Source: Martinezella calliandrae (lineage in GTDB: Bacteria; Pseudomonadota; Alphaproteobacteria; Rhizobiales; Rhizobiaceae). From it: DNA of 64,000 bases. Positions 35,137 to 44,369 of this stretch are shown here, piece by piece. Where the stretch lies: the NCBI RefSeq assembly GCF_030272695.1, contig NZ_JARFYN010000004.1, forward strand, positions 145,470 through 209,469, in the 5' to 3' direction. Position 1 is the first letter of the stretch, and every line of letters begins with the position of its first letter. The notes below the pieces were generated by a model, which saw only the letters and a program-made list of their open reading frames with translations, was not told the DNA's origin and did not search any database. The translations under genes and the position numbers were made by a program.

Positions 35137-36039
35137 ATGTCACTTGTCTACAGACGTGCTCGGGCGGACGATTTGGCCTCGACCGATACTTTGGTGGTTG
35201 CCACCATCAATGATCTTACCGTTCGGCACGGATTCGGCCCGATGGCGGCGGCAAGCCCTCCCAACTTTCAGCTGTTTTCGCTCAACGACGACCCTGATGG
35301 CCTATGGATCGCTGAGGACGATGGGGACATTCTCGGCTTTGCTTGGAGCTGGGTTTGCGGGGATATCTGGTTCCTCGCCCAGTTGTTCGTCGATCCCGCC
35401 CGACAGGGCCAGGGTATCGGGAATGAGCTATTGGAACGAGCCATGGAGCACGCCCGGAAATCAGGAGCGGCTCACAGGGCACTTATTACCTTCACCTTCA
35501 ACCGCGTCTCGCAGGGCCTTTACATGCGGCATGGCCTCTTTCCCAAGACGCCGATTTACCTTTTCAGTGCGACGCGCGAACGGGTGTTGCAGGAGCTGCC
35601 AGCGCCGCGACTACAGACCATCGCGATCGACGACAGCGCCGCAACCACGCAAGAGCTTGTCGAAATCGACTCCCAAGCCATAGGCGCTTCGCGTAAGAAG
35701 CATCACCGCTACTTGCTCGAAGACCAGGCGACCACTGCGGTACTGCTCTGCGCCGGCAGCGACTGTGTCGGCTACGGCTATGTCAGCTCCAGCGGACACA
35801 TCGGCCCGCTGGCGGTCAAGCGGCCTGACCTTCTTCGCGATGCCTTCGCGACGGCGTTGAAGCTGGCGGCAGATCGGTCGGCCGGGAAGGTATCGGCGTT
35901 CCTGCCAGGCACTTGCGACCGCGCTTTGAGCCTTGCCGTCCAGCAGGGCATGCGGATCACCTTTCCGATGCTGTTGATGGCAACGCCCGGCTACGGCGAC
36001 TGGGCTCAGTATCTGCCGCGAAATCCAGGTTTTATGTAA
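35137..36039 (+). CDS. GNAT-family acetyltransferase with C-terminal extension
   Basis: A 300-residue protein. The first half is a GNAT domain with the acetyl-CoA pyrophosphate loop ARQGQGIGNELLERAMEHAR (about residues 88-107) and WFLAQLFVDP before it. The second half (from ~160: AIDDSAATTQELVEIDSQ) looks like a degenerate second GNAT-like domain without the loop, a common two-domain layout. The start at 35137 follows CGGAG. The substrate is unknown. The 3' neighbour is a tRNA on the other strand. Confidence 0.85.
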   Translation: MSLVYRRARADDLASTDTLVVATINDLTVRHGFGPMAAASPPNFQLFSLNDDPDGLWIAEDDGDILGFAWSWVCGDIWFLAQLFVDPARQGQGIGNELLERAMEHARKSGAAHRALITFTFNRVSQGLYMRHGLFPKTPIYLFSATRERVLQELPAPRLQTIAIDDSAATTQELVEIDSQAIGASRKKHHRYLLEDQATTAVLLCAGSDCVGYGYVSSSGHIGPLAVKRPDLLRDAFATALKLAADRSAGKVSAFLPGTCDRALSLAVQQGMRITFPMLLMATPGYGDWAQYLPRNPGFM

Positions 36040-36241
36040 TCGGTCGTCTGCCGGTGACGAGACGAGATCCGAAGGCGGGATCTCGCTTCCCAGCCTTTGG
36101 CTCCCGTTCGGATGACGAAGGAGGTCACGGCGAAAGACCAGGAAGCCGGCATCACAGGATCGAAGGCCGTTCTCGCAGATGCCGCCTTACGGGGCTCCGT
36201 CAAAAACCCGCCTGCAACTGTCTCTGTTTTTTTGGAAAGAA

Positions 36242-36318
36242 TGGCGCACCCGAAGAGATTCGAACTCCTGACCCCCAGATTCGTAGTCTGGTGCTCTATC
36301 CAGCTGAGCTACGGGTGC
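36242..36318 (-). tRNA. tRNA-Arg (anticodon ACG)
   Basis: A 77-nt cloverleaf with encoded CCA. The acceptor is GCACCCG / CGGGTGC, the anticodon stem CCAGA / TCTGG with loop CTACGAA gives ACG, and the T-arm is GGAGTTCGAATCTC-like with TTCGAAT. ACG (read as ICG) is the main arginine decoder for CGU/CGC/CGA. The gap 36040-36241 upstream of its 3' end holds a hairpin (CGAGATCC / GGATCTCG, 36063-36085). Confidence 0.96.
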
Positions 36319-36443
36319 GTGGCCGAAACGGAAGAAACCGTTGGCGTGGGCGGTTCTCTAAAGCGTCCCTCCGGGGAATGCAAGTGGATTTGTAAAAAAG
36401 ATCACGATTTTTGCAAACACTATCGCGAAGAGGCTGAAAACTC

Positions 36444-37958
36444 TCAGTTTTCGTGGAGGCTGCGACTGCGGTAATCGTCGAGCGAGACCGGACGGTCAGG
36501 AATTTCGATGCGGAATTGGGTGCCGGCGGCGGGTTTTTCCACCAGCGCAATGGTGCCGCCATGGGCAAGCACCAGCTCGCGGGCGATCGCCAAACCCAAG
36601 CCGGTGCCGCCGGAGCGGGTGGAGCCACGAAAGGCGGTGAAGAGGTTTTCCCGCGCCTTCTGCGGCATGCCCGGGCCGGTATCATCGACGGTGATGCTGA
36701 CGACGCTGCCGATGCGGCGCGCCGAAACCGTGATACGGCGGATGCTGTCGGGCGCGGTCTCGCCGAAAGCGACCAGCGCCTGATAAGCGTTGCGGCAGAG
36801 ATTGTGGATGATGCGGAACAATTGCTCCCCATCGGCGTCGACCTCCAGGTCGGGACTCATCTGCACGAAGAATTCGATGCCGCTTTCGGGATCGATCGCC
36901 AGGATATCGCGGACTTCGTCGATCAGCTCAAGCAAATGTATCCGGCGGCGGCGCGGCGCGGATTCGGTGGTCTGGCCGAAAGACAGGACCTCGGTCGTAT
37001 AGCCGACGGCTCGATCGATGGTGCGCAGAAGCTTTGGTGCGAAACGCTTGACCATCGGATCATCAACATCGACCAGGCGGTCGGACATGAGTTGCGCGGC
37101 CGAAAGGATGTTGCGCATGTCGTGGTTGATCTTCGACACGGCCAGACCGAGAGCGGCGAGGTTCTTCTGCTGCTTCAGCGTCTTCTGCAACTGCGACTGC
37201 ATGGAGGCAAGATGGTGCCCAGCCACGGCCAACTCGTCGCGCCCCTCGTCCGGCACCAAAACACGGCTGGGGTCTTCCGGATCATCGGAATAGGCCTGCA
37301 TGCTGTCGGTCAGCCGACGGATGGGGCGAATCATCATGCGATTGATGGCGAAGAAGATTAGGGTCGCGGTGAAGAGCGAGATCAGGATCGAGACGAAAAA
37401 GACGCTGGCTGAATAGGCAAGCATGGCGCTACGCAACCGAGTGTCCTTCAACACAACCTCGATGCCTGTGTTGGCATCGCCACCGACCGGGCCGAAGACG
37501 CGGATGATGCGATTGCCGCCAAACAACAGCGTGTCCAGCGCATCGCGGATCGCCGTCAGCTGCGAAACATCGGTCAGATCATATTGTTCATCGACGGAGG
37601 CCGGCATCTCGGCTGTCGCCAGCAGACGCGACGTGCCTTCCTTGCGCAACACGATGGCGCGCGTGCCTGTCGCCATCAACGTCTCCTTCTGAAGAGCGCG
37701 CGGCAACTCGACCGGCTGCAAGGCGTCGATGACGATTGCCGCGGCGGCGGCGGTGTTCAGCCGGTCTTGCAACCAGCGCAACCGCATGTTGGCAACGGAA
37801 GGAACGAAGATCAGCACTTCGGCGAGCAGGATGAAAATGACGGTAAGCATCAGAAGCTTGCCGGAAAGGCCACCGAAAATGCCGGTGGGGCGGTAGAAAC
37901 GCAGGTGCGTCCGAGCCTCGGCCTTGCCGCCTTCGTTCCTGTCTTGCTCACTATCCAT
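36444..37958 (-). CDS. Membrane sensor histidine kinase (orphan)
   Basis: A 504-residue kinase. TM1 is about residues 32-55, and a periplasmic sensor region of ~120 residues follows. TM2 is at about 182-205 and a HAMP linker at 206-255 (RPIRRLTDSM). The phospho-acceptor His279 is in SKINHDMRNILSAAQL. The N box is FRIIHNLCRNAYQAL, and the G boxes are DDTGPGMP and GGTGLGLAIAREL. No response-regulator gene is adjacent, so the partner is elsewhere. The ATG at 37958 is preferred over an upstream frame to 38054. It follows the MCP gene on the same strand with a strong hairpin between. Confidence 0.88.
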   Translation of the reverse strand: MDSEQDRNEGGKAEARTHLRFYRPTGIFGGLSGKLLMLTVIFILLAEVLIFVPSVANMRLRWLQDRLNTAAAAAIVIDALQPVELPRALQKETLMATGTRAIVLRKEGTSRLLATAEMPASVDEQYDLTDVSQLTAIRDALDTLLFGGNRIIRVFGPVGGDANTGIEVVLKDTRLRSAMLAYSASVFFVSILISLFTATLIFFAINRMMIRPIRRLTDSMQAYSDDPEDPSRVLVPDEGRDELAVAGHHLASMQSQLQKTLKQQKNLAALGLAVSKINHDMRNILSAAQLMSDRLVDVDDPMVKRFAPKLLRTIDRAVGYTTEVLSFGQTTESAPRRRRIHLLELIDEVRDILAIDPESGIEFFVQMSPDLEVDADGEQLFRIIHNLCRNAYQALVAFGETAPDSIRRITVSARRIGSVVSITVDDTGPGMPQKARENLFTAFRGSTRSGGTGLGLAIARELVLAHGGTIALVEKPAAGTQFRIEIPDRPVSLDDYRSRSLHEN

Positions 37959-38081
37959 TTCGGCTGTCCCGCTTTGTTGCAAAGCGATCTGATGGCGACA
38001 TATCGAACGTAGATAATAAGAGATTGTGACGGTTTTTCCAATTGCCCCTGTCACAATAGGGCTGATAGGTCATGCGCCAAT

Positions 38082-38114
38082 GGCGGGAAAGGCGCGTCGG
38101 GCGCCTTTCCCGCC
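38082..38114 (-). terminator. Strong hairpin after the MCP gene
   Basis: GGCGGGAAAGGCGC / GCGCCTTTCCCGCC is a perfect 14-bp stem with a 5-base loop, twelve bases past the MCP stop. No U-tract is evident, so it could partly terminate or protect the transcript before the histidine kinase gene. Confidence 0.65.
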
Positions 38115-38125
38115 GTCCGGCCGGA

Positions 38126-40126
38126 TCAGAATTCCTCCCAACTCTGCGCCGCCGCAGCACCGCCGCCCGTAAAGGCGCCAGCGACCTTGCCGATCATTCG
38201 GCGCGCCGGCGAAGCCACGGGACGATGGGTTTCGGTGCGTGCCGGCATCGGGGCGGATGCCGCCGCTCCGGTGTCGACCTTGAAGCGGGCGACGAGACGA
38301 ACGAGACCGTCGGCTTCGGCCGAGAGGCGATGTGTGGCGGCGGAGGTTTCCTCGACCATGGCGGCGTTGCGCTGCGTCACCTCGTCCATCTGGTTGACGG
38401 CTTTATTGACCTCGCTGAGGCCGGTCGACTGTTCGCGGGCGGCCGTCGCGATCGAATGGATATGATCGTTGATCTTCAGCACGCGCGCCTCGATCGCCGC
38501 CAGCGCCTCGCCGGTTGCCTGCACCAGCTTGACGCCGACCTGTACCTGATCGCCGGATTTGCCGATCAGCGCCTTAATGTCCTTGGCGGCGGTCGCGGAA
38601 CGCTGCGCCAGTTCGCGCACTTCCTGGGCGACGACGGCAAAGCCCTTGCCCGCCTCGCCCGCACGGGCCGCCTCGACCCCGGCATTCAATGCCAGCAGGT
38701 TGGTCTGGAAGGCGATCTCGTCGATGACGCCGATGATCTGACTGATCTCTCCCGAAGCTTGCTCGATGCGGCCCATGGCGTCGACGGCATTGCGAACCAC
38801 CGTGCCGGAGCGAGCAGCATTTTCCTTAGCTTCCGTCACCATGACGCTCGCCTCCTGCGCGCGCTCGGTCGAGCTTTGCACGACGGCGGTGATCTGATCG
38901 AGCGCCGCCGAGGTCTCTTCCAGGGCAGCAGCCTGCTGCTCTGTACGCTTCGAGAGGTCGTCGCTGGCGTGACGCAGCTCGTAGGTGTTCGAGTTGATCG
39001 AACCGGTCGTCTCGCGGACCTCGCGCATGGTGCTCTTGAGGGTCGCAAGGGTCGCGTTGACGTTCTGCTGCAATTCGGCGAAGGCGCCCTGGAACTCGCC
39101 GCGCATGGTCTGGGTCAGATCGCCCTCAGCAAGGCTTGCTATAACGCGACGAACCTCGCCGACGCCGGTATCGACGCTCGCAAGCAGTTCGTTGATGTTG
39201 CCGGCGAAGCGATTGAGGTTGACGTCGCCATAATCCTTGTCGATGCGGCGGCTGAAATCGCCGGAAGCGGCGGCGGCAACGACGCGCGACATGCTGGACT
39301 GCAGGTCATCGCTCTTGGCGCGCATCGCCGTTTCCTCGGCATTCATGCGGCGGACAGCATTGCCGTTCTGCTTGAAGACATCGACGGCCGCCGCCATCTC
39401 GCCGATTTCGTCGGCTCGCCCGGCAAAGGGAACCTCGATATCGAAGTTGCCGTCGGCCACCCGCTTGATCGTCTCCGTCACCTTGCGGATCGGCCGGCTC
39501 AGATGCGCGGTACCGATATAGATGCCAAGGCCGACGCCGGCACCGATACCGACCACCATGATGCCGAGCACGGCCCACATGATGGTTTGCCGAAAAGCCG
39601 TGATTTCGGTATCGACAGCGGCAAGTGCTGCCTTGTCGGCCTGGACGACGGCATCGATCTCAGTCTGGAAGGCCTTTCGATTGGCGCGGTTGGCGTCGTT
39701 GTTGCCTTGCTTGTTGGCGGCGTCCGGACCGTCTGTTATGCCGAGGCGTGCGGTCTCGGTCCGGAATGTGTGGAAATCCCGCGCTCGGTCCTGCAATTTG
39801 GCGAATTCGGCTTTCTGCGCTTCGGGGACAGATGGCGACCAGGTGGCGAGCACCTTGTCGATTTCGTCGAGGTCACTCATCAACCCATCGGCGAAGCTCT
39901 TGGCATCCTTGGCGGAACCGGAGGCATAAATGCCGCGTGATTCCATCACGACCGCGGTCACGTAGCGGTTCAGACGCTCGCCCATGTAGGCGCGGCTCGC
40001 CGCCAGCTCATAGGCCTGGAGCTGCCGGTCATATTGATTGACCGCATAAAGAGCGGTAGCGCCGATCAAAAGCGCTGCACCGGCCATCACGGACACGAGC
40101 AGATTGATTTTACCACGAATTTTCAA
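38126..40126 (-). CDS. Methyl-accepting chemotaxis protein with WEEF tail
   Basis: A 666-residue chemoreceptor. TM1 is at about residues 8-30 (INLLVSVMAGAALLIGATAL). A ~150-residue periplasmic helical (4HB/TarH-like) sensor follows, then TM2 (IMWAVLGIMVVGIGAGVGLG) and a HAMP domain (PIRKVTETIKRVADGNF). The signalling tip [20 protein letters not shown] is the hallmark of MCPs. The protein ends QSWEEF, a C-terminal CheR/CheB tether pentapeptide type. The likely start is the TTG at 40126 (MKIRGKINLL), because an AGGGGG site precedes it; no ATG is available nearby. It signals to CheA/CheW encoded elsewhere. Confidence 0.92.
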   Translation of the reverse strand: MKIRGKINLLVSVMAGAALLIGATALYAVNQYDRQLQAYELAASRAYMGERLNRYVTAVVMESRGIYASGSAKDAKSFADGLMSDLDEIDKVLATWSPSVPEAQKAEFAKLQDRARDFHTFRTETARLGITDGPDAANKQGNNDANRANRKAFQTEIDAVVQADKAALAAVDTEITAFRQTIMWAVLGIMVVGIGAGVGLGIYIGTAHLSRPIRKVTETIKRVADGNFDIEVPFAGRADEIGEMAAAVDVFKQNGNAVRRMNAEETAMRAKSDDLQSSMSRVVAAAASGDFSRRIDKDYGDVNLNRFAGNINELLASVDTGVGEVRRVIASLAEGDLTQTMRGEFQGAFAELQQNVNATLATLKSTMREVRETTGSINSNTYELRHASDDLSKRTEQQAAALEETSAALDQITAVVQSSTERAQEASVMVTEAKENAARSGTVVRNAVDAMGRIEQASGEISQIIGVIDEIAFQTNLLALNAGVEAARAGEAGKGFAVVAQEVRELAQRSATAAKDIKALIGKSGDQVQVGVKLVQATGEALAAIEARVLKINDHIHSIATAAREQSTGLSEVNKAVNQMDEVTQRNAAMVEETSAATHRLSAEADGLVRLVARFKVDTGAAASAPMPARTETHRPVASPARRMIGKVAGAFTGGGAAAAQSWEEF

Positions 40127-40560
40127 GGATGTGCCCCCTAGCAACGGAAGACCTTCAGAAAGCCAGGGTTTCCCGGCATATCCTTAGATATCGATTAAAA
40201 TCATTAATGTTATCTTGCGCTATTTCGAATATAAATTCAGAAGCACTTTCGCTAATCCGGCGGCCGCGAACGATAGTCTTTCCTAATCTTATACATTAAT
40301 AACATTTCCAATTGATCGAGGCGCCTGAGACAGGCATGGCCGTGACGCATCGGCAGAGCAACGATCATTTTGGGGAGGCGCAGGGTTCCAGGAATCTTTG
40401 GCAAGCATAATTGACTTCCCGGGGCTTGATCCTTATAAGCCCGCGCACGTCCGGCCATGGAGCCTGCCTTTGCGGGCCAAGTCCGTTCGCCATAATCAAC
40501 AACGCTCCTTGCTTTTAAAGCAAAGCTCAAGAAGGGCCGCACTCCGCGGTGTTTAAATAA
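40127..40560. other. rpmH upstream region
   Basis: This 434-bp non-coding stretch lies between the divergent MCP and rpmH genes. It is AT-rich near 40190-40310, and TTGCTTT-t-AAAGCAA (40509-40523) is a perfect palindrome about 40 bp before rpmH. A 118-codon frame on the minus strand (40252-40608) overlaps the rpmH start and looks spurious. The rpmH promoter must lie here; no SD precedes rpmH (ataaATG). Confidence 0.5.
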
Positions 40561-40695
40561 ATGAAGCGTACCTATCAACCATCCAAGCTTGTCCGCAAGC
40601 GTCGTCACGGTTTCCGTGCGCGCATGGCCACCAAGGGCGGTCGCGCGGTTCTTGCCGCTCGCCGTAACCGCGGTCGCAAGCGTCTTTCGGCCTAA
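40561..40695 (+). CDS. rpmH: 50S ribosomal protein L34
   Basis: A 44-residue, very basic protein. It reads [20 protein letters not shown], then [20 protein letters not shown] and ends RLSA, a standard L34. It is part of the large ribosomal subunit. It is followed after 8 bases by rnpA, the universal rpmH-rnpA order, and then yidC. There is no SD; the ATG directly follows AAATA. Confidence 0.97.
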   Translation: MKRTYQPSKLVRKRRHGFRARMATKGGRAVLAARRNRGRKRLSA

Positions 40696-40703
40696 GAGCC
40701 GGA

Positions 40704-41105
40704 ATGCCCGATAAGATGGCGGGCGAACGACCCAAAAAGACTGCCGGGCGGCTGAAAAGCCGGCCGCAGTTTGTTGCAGTCCGCGAAGGCGAAAAGCGCA
40801 AGGGAAGTCTCTTCCTCATCGAAGTGCTGGACCGCAAGCTCTCCGACGCCGAACCCCGCGTTGGTTTTACAGTCACCAAAAAACAAGGCAACGCGGTTGA
40901 GCGAAACCGTATGCGGCGCCGACTGAAAGAAGCGGTGCGGCTTCATGCGGGATTTGCAATGCAGCCCGGACATGACTATGTGGTTGTCGCGCGGCGCGAT
41001 GTGCTGACCGCACCCTTCGAAAAACTGGCGAGCGAACTCGTCGGCCGCATCGAAGCCAGGCCGAAACACCGGCGGCCGGAAACGGGCCGCTCCAGGAAAG
41101 TATGA
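40704..41105 (+). CDS. rnpA: Ribonuclease P protein component
   Basis: A 133-residue basic protein that binds the RNase P RNA and helps mature tRNA 5' ends. The RNR signature [19 protein letters not shown] is at about residues 59-77, and FTVTKK and DYVVVARRD are also conserved. It starts at the ATG after rpmH (40704; an ATG at 40716 is also possible). Its stop overlaps the yidC start in ATGA. Confidence 0.96.
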   Translation: MPDKMAGERPKKTAGRLKSRPQFVAVREGEKRKGSLFLIEVLDRKLSDAEPRVGFTVTKKQGNAVERNRMRRRLKEAVRLHAGFAMQPGHDYVVVARRDVLTAPFEKLASELVGRIEARPKHRRPETGRSRKV

Positions 41106-42904
41106 TGGAAAACAACCGCAATTACTTCATAGCAATTGCCCTGTCTGTGCTGATTGTCCTCGCCTGGCAGTTTTTCTACATGAACCCGCGTCTCGACGCG
41201 CAGCGCAAGGCCGAACAGGCCGCAAAGCTGCAGCAGCAGACGCAGCAGGCTCAGGCGACGCAGGCACCGGCCGCAGGCGGAGCCGTGACCGGCGCGCCCC
41301 CGGCGAACGCTCAGACGGCGCCGACGCCTGTCAATCGCGATCAGGCACTTGCAGAGACTCCCCGCGTGACGATCGACACTCCGGCGCTCGCAGGCTCCAT
41401 CAACCTGGAAGGTGCCCGCCTCGACGACCTCAAGCTTAAGGAATACCGCGAGACCGTCGACAAGAGCAGCCCGATCATCACGCTGTTCAGCCCGGCCAAT
41501 ACCAAAGACGGTTACTTCACGGAACTCGGCTATGTCGGCAACGATGCTACCGGTACGGTTCCGGGTCCTTCCACGATCTGGAAGCTCGCAAGCGGAGATA
41601 AGCTGACCGACAAGTCCCCGGTGACGTTGAGCTACACCAACGAGAAGGGCCTTACCTTCACGCGGACGATTTCGCTCGACGACCGCTATATGTTCACGAT
41701 CACCGACAAGGTCGCCAATGCTGGCCAGGCACCGGTATCGCTGTCGAACTACGGCCGCGTCACCCGCTACAACAAGCCGCTGACGCCCAGCACCTACGTT
41801 CTGCACGAGGGCTTCCTAGGCGTTTTCGGCGCGCATAGCGGCATTTCGGAAAGCAAGTACGCCGCCGTCGAAAAAGAAAACGTTAGGAACGAGCAAGTAA
41901 CCGGCGGCTGGCTCGGCATCACCGACAAATACTGGGCAGCCGCCATGGTGCCGCCACAGACGGTGCCGTTCGATTCCAACTTCTCGCATTTCACCGATGG
42001 CCAGGCGCGTTTCCAGGCCGACTTCAAGAACACCCCTGTCACCGTCGCGCCGGGCCAATCGACCGAGATCAAGACACTGGTCTTCGCCGGTGCCAAGGAA
42101 GTTCCGGTTATCAATGGCTACGAGCGGACCTATTCGATCCCGCTCTTCAACCGCCTGATCGATTGGGGCTGGTTCTGGTTCCTTACGCAGCCGATGTTCC
42201 AGCTGATGGATTTCTTCTTCCGCTTCTTCGGCAATTTCGGCGTCGCCATTCTTTGCACCACGATCTTCGTCAAGGCGCTGTTCTTCCCGCTCGCCAGCAA
42301 GCAATATGCATCGATGGCGAACATGAAGCGCATGCAGCCGAAGATGGAAGAGCTGAAGGCCAAGTTCGGCGACGACCGCATGGGCCTTCAGCAGGCGACG
42401 ATGCAGCTCTACAAGGAAGAGAAGATCAACCCGATCGCCGGCTGCTGGCCGGTGCTGCTGCAGATTCCGATCTTCTTCTCGCTCTACAAGGTGATCTACA
42501 TCACCATCGAGATGCGTCATGCGCCGTTCTTCGGTTGGATCCAGGACCTTTCCGCTCCCGATCCGACCTCGATTGTCAATCTCTTCGGTCTGCTGCCGTT
42601 TGCGGCTCCGGCTGTCCTTCATCTTGGCGTCTGGCCGCTCATCATGGGCGTCACCATGTTCCTGCAGATGCGCATGAACCCGACGCCGCCGGACCCGACC
42701 CAGGCGATGATCTTCAACTGGATGCCGCTGGTATTCATGTTCATGCTCTCAAGCTTCCCGGCCGGTCTCGTGATCTACTGGGCCTGGAACAACACGCTGT
42801 CGGTCATCCAACAGTCGATCATCATGAAGCGCCACGGCGTGAAGGTGGAGCTCATCGACAATCTGAAGGGCCTCTTCAAACGAAAACCGGCGCCATCGAA
42901 ATGA
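41102..42904 (+). CDS. yidC: Membrane protein insertase YidC
   Basis: A 600-residue inner-membrane insertase. It has an N-terminal TM ([20 protein letters not shown]), a long Gln/Ala-rich linker, and a periplasmic beta domain (about residues 80-340). The five-TM Oxa1-type core follows: [20 protein letters not shown], the cytosolic coiled region [16 protein letters not shown], and [20 protein letters not shown]. The length matches other rhizobial YidC proteins. It is coupled with rnpA and is followed by hairpins that separate it from engB across an IS remnant. Confidence 0.96.
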   Translation: MMENNRNYFIAIALSVLIVLAWQFFYMNPRLDAQRKAEQAAKLQQQTQQAQATQAPAAGGAVTGAPPANAQTAPTPVNRDQALAETPRVTIDTPALAGSINLEGARLDDLKLKEYRETVDKSSPIITLFSPANTKDGYFTELGYVGNDATGTVPGPSTIWKLASGDKLTDKSPVTLSYTNEKGLTFTRTISLDDRYMFTITDKVANAGQAPVSLSNYGRVTRYNKPLTPSTYVLHEGFLGVFGAHSGISESKYAAVEKENVRNEQVTGGWLGITDKYWAAAMVPPQTVPFDSNFSHFTDGQARFQADFKNTPVTVAPGQSTEIKTLVFAGAKEVPVINGYERTYSIPLFNRLIDWGWFWFLTQPMFQLMDFFFRFFGNFGVAILCTTIFVKALFFPLASKQYASMANMKRMQPKMEELKAKFGDDRMGLQQATMQLYKEEKINPIAGCWPVLLQIPIFFSLYKVIYITIEMRHAPFFGWIQDLSAPDPTSIVNLFGLLPFAAPAVLHLGVWPLIMGVTMFLQMRMNPTPPDPTQAMIFNWMPLVFMFMLSSFPAGLVIYWAWNNTLSVIQQSIIMKRHGVKVELIDNLKGLFKRKPAPSK

Positions 42905-42911
42905 ACAAAAA

Positions 42912-42967
42912 GCCCCGCTTCGGCGGGGTCAGACTGCTGACAAACCCCTGGCGTAGCCGGGGGTTTT
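42912..42967 (+). terminator. Two hairpins after yidC
   Basis: The first is CCCCGC-ttcg-GCGGGG (42913-42928). The second is AAACCCCTGGC-gta-GCCGGGGGTTT (42942-42966, 11 bp, one G-U) with TTTT after it. The second looks like a Rho-independent terminator. The sequence between, ending ACAAACCCC, may belong to the end of the decayed insertion sequence. Confidence 0.7.
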
Positions 42968-42982
42968 GTGATTCTGTGGTAC

Positions 42983-43414
42983 ATGTTGAAGAAACCTTCC
43001 TCTTTCCAGACGGCTCTTGAGATGGTGACGCTTGAGAGTCTGGTGCCGAAGGATCATCTGCTTCGCAAGATCGATGCGGTGATCGACTTTACCTTCATTC
43101 ATGACCGCGTTGCCGGACTTTATTGCGCCGACAATGGCCGGCCGCCGCTCGATCCGGCCTTGATGTTCAAGGCTCTGTTCATCGGCTACCTGTTCGGCAT
43201 CCGCTCGGAGCGGCAGTTGGTGCGCGAAATCGAGGTCAATGTCGCCTATCGCTGATTCTTGCAGATGAAGCTGACGGATGGTGCGTTTGACGCCTCGACG
43301 CTGTCGCAGAACCGCCGCCGGCGTTTCAACGACACCTCGGTCGCCCAGGACATTTTTGACCATATCGTCGAGCAGGCCATCGGCCACGGGCTGGTCGACG
43401 GCACGGTACTTTAG
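42983..43414 (+). pseudogene. IS transposase (DUF772 N-terminal) relic with in-frame stops
   Basis: The N-terminal DUF772 domain is intact: MLKKPSSFQTALEMVTLESL ... RKIDAVIDFTFIHDRVAGLY ... RPPLDPALMFKALFIGYLFG. It is followed by VNVAYR and a TGA at 43253-43255, where the family has Trp. The same frame goes on, MKLTDGAFDASTLSQNRRRR ... QAIGHGLVDGTVL, to a TAG at 43412. The catalytic DDE part is gone. It is an IS5/IS1182-like remnant inserted between yidC and engB, with the 3' half deleted. Confidence 0.85.
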
Positions 43415-43546
43415 CTTGAAGCCGGTGGCGCGCTGCAGGTTGCCCTCATCCAATTCGCCAAAACGTTCGGTGCATTTACAGGCGGCATGCTATTTGACAG
43501 CGCCCGTCCGCCTATAGCGGCCTGCTTTTTCTTGTATCAAGCATGA
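43415..43546 (+). pseudogene. Possible MFS transporter C-terminal fragment
   Basis: In frame after the TAG of the transposase relic, the sequence reads GGALQVALIQFAKTFGAFTG then GMLFDSARPPIAACFF. This resembles the eleventh transmembrane segment of AraJ-type MFS exporters (ALQVANIQLA...GAFxGGLLxD). It is short and unaccompanied, so it is a scar of rearrangement next to the IS remnant. Confidence 0.45.
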
Positions 43547-43645
43547 TCGCGATCGCTGCGCCACCCCGCACGCGGATCAAAACTTGACTTTCGCCGGCAA
43601 AACCCTGATGCCAGTCAGCCAATTGAACCGGAAGACCGCGAGCGA

Positions 43646-44305
43646 ATGCCAGAACAGACGATAAAAGACGACAAGCCGCTTTTCGGGCGCCCGTGGATCT
43701 TCATCCGCGGCGTGCCGGCGATGAAATTCCTGCCGCCGGAAGGGCCGCTGGAAGTAGCTTTCGCCGGACGTTCGAATGTCGGCAAATCGTCGCTCATCAA
43801 TGCGTTGATCGGCCAGAAGGGTTTGGCGCGCACCTCGAATACGCCAGGCCGCACCCAGGAACTCAACTACTTCGTTCCCGATGGCTTTTCCGGCGAGGGT
43901 GCCGACCTGCCGCCAATGGCTTTGGTGGACATGCCCGGCTACGGCTATGCGGAAGCGCCGAAGGAGCAGGTGGATGCCTGGACGAAACTGGTATTCGACT
44001 ATCTGCGCGGAAGATCGACACTGAAGCGCGTCTATGTGCTGATCGACAGCCGTCACGGCATCAAGAAGAACGACGACGAGGTCCTGTCGCTACTCGACAA
44101 GGCGGCGGTTTCCTATCAGATCGTGCTGACCAAGACGGACAAGATCAAGGCGGCGGGTCTGCCGAAGCTGATGGCCGATACGGCTGAAAAGGTCCGCAAG
44201 CGCTCGGCTGCCTATCCCGGCATCCTCGCCACCTCCTCCGAAAAGAGCGAGGGCCTTGACGAATTGCGTCAGGCGATTGGCCTGACGGTTGGCCTCGCCG
44301 TCTAA
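43646..44305 (+). CDS. engB: Ribosome biogenesis GTPase EngB (YihA/YsxC)
   Basis: A 219-residue TRAFAC GTPase. G1 GRSNVGKSS is at residues 41-49, the G2 region [15 protein letters not shown]3 [12 protein letters not shown]4 LTKTDKIK and G5 near ATSSEKSEG. It is needed for 50S subunit assembly. The gene order yidC-engB-argB is conserved in rhizobia; here an IS remnant separates it from yidC and a minus-strand sigma/fasciclin cluster separates it from argB. Confidence 0.95.
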   Translation: MPEQTIKDDKPLFGRPWIFIRGVPAMKFLPPEGPLEVAFAGRSNVGKSSLINALIGQKGLARTSNTPGRTQELNYFVPDGFSGEGADLPPMALVDMPGYGYAEAPKEQVDAWTKLVFDYLRGRSTLKRVYVLIDSRHGIKKNDDEVLSLLDKAAVSYQIVLTKTDKIKAAGLPKLMADTAEKVRKRSAAYPGILATSSEKSEGLDELRQAIGLTVGLAV

Positions 44306-44311
44306 CGATCT

Positions 44312-44350
44312 CAAACAAAAGGACGCCGTCCCCGCGTTCCAAGGACGGCG
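44312..44350 (-). terminator. Terminator of the fasciclin gene
   Basis: CGCCGTCC / GGACGGCG (44324-44331 with 44343-44350) is followed on the minus strand by TTTTGTTT. It lies 20 bases past the fasciclin stop and can also end engB transcripts. Confidence 0.75.
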
Positions 44351-44369
44351 GCCATCTTACCGATGTTCG

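Noticed and set aside
36006..36203. 65-codon minus-strand frame between the GNAT gene and tRNA-Arg
   Set aside because: It overlaps the GNAT 3' end and a hairpin (36063-36085); it looks like translation of intergenic repeat sequence.
36242..36318. tRNA-Arg as an attachment site for a genomic island
   Set aside because: No integrase gene and no direct repeat of the tRNA 3' end was noticed within the window.
38072..39940. Long plus-strand open frame (622 codons)
   Set aside because: It is antisense to the well-supported MCP gene; long antisense frames are common in high-GC DNA and no domain is visible.
40252..40608. 118-codon minus-strand frame over the rpmH start
   Set aside because: It overlaps rpmH on the other strand and its composition is not protein-like; a promoter region is expected there.
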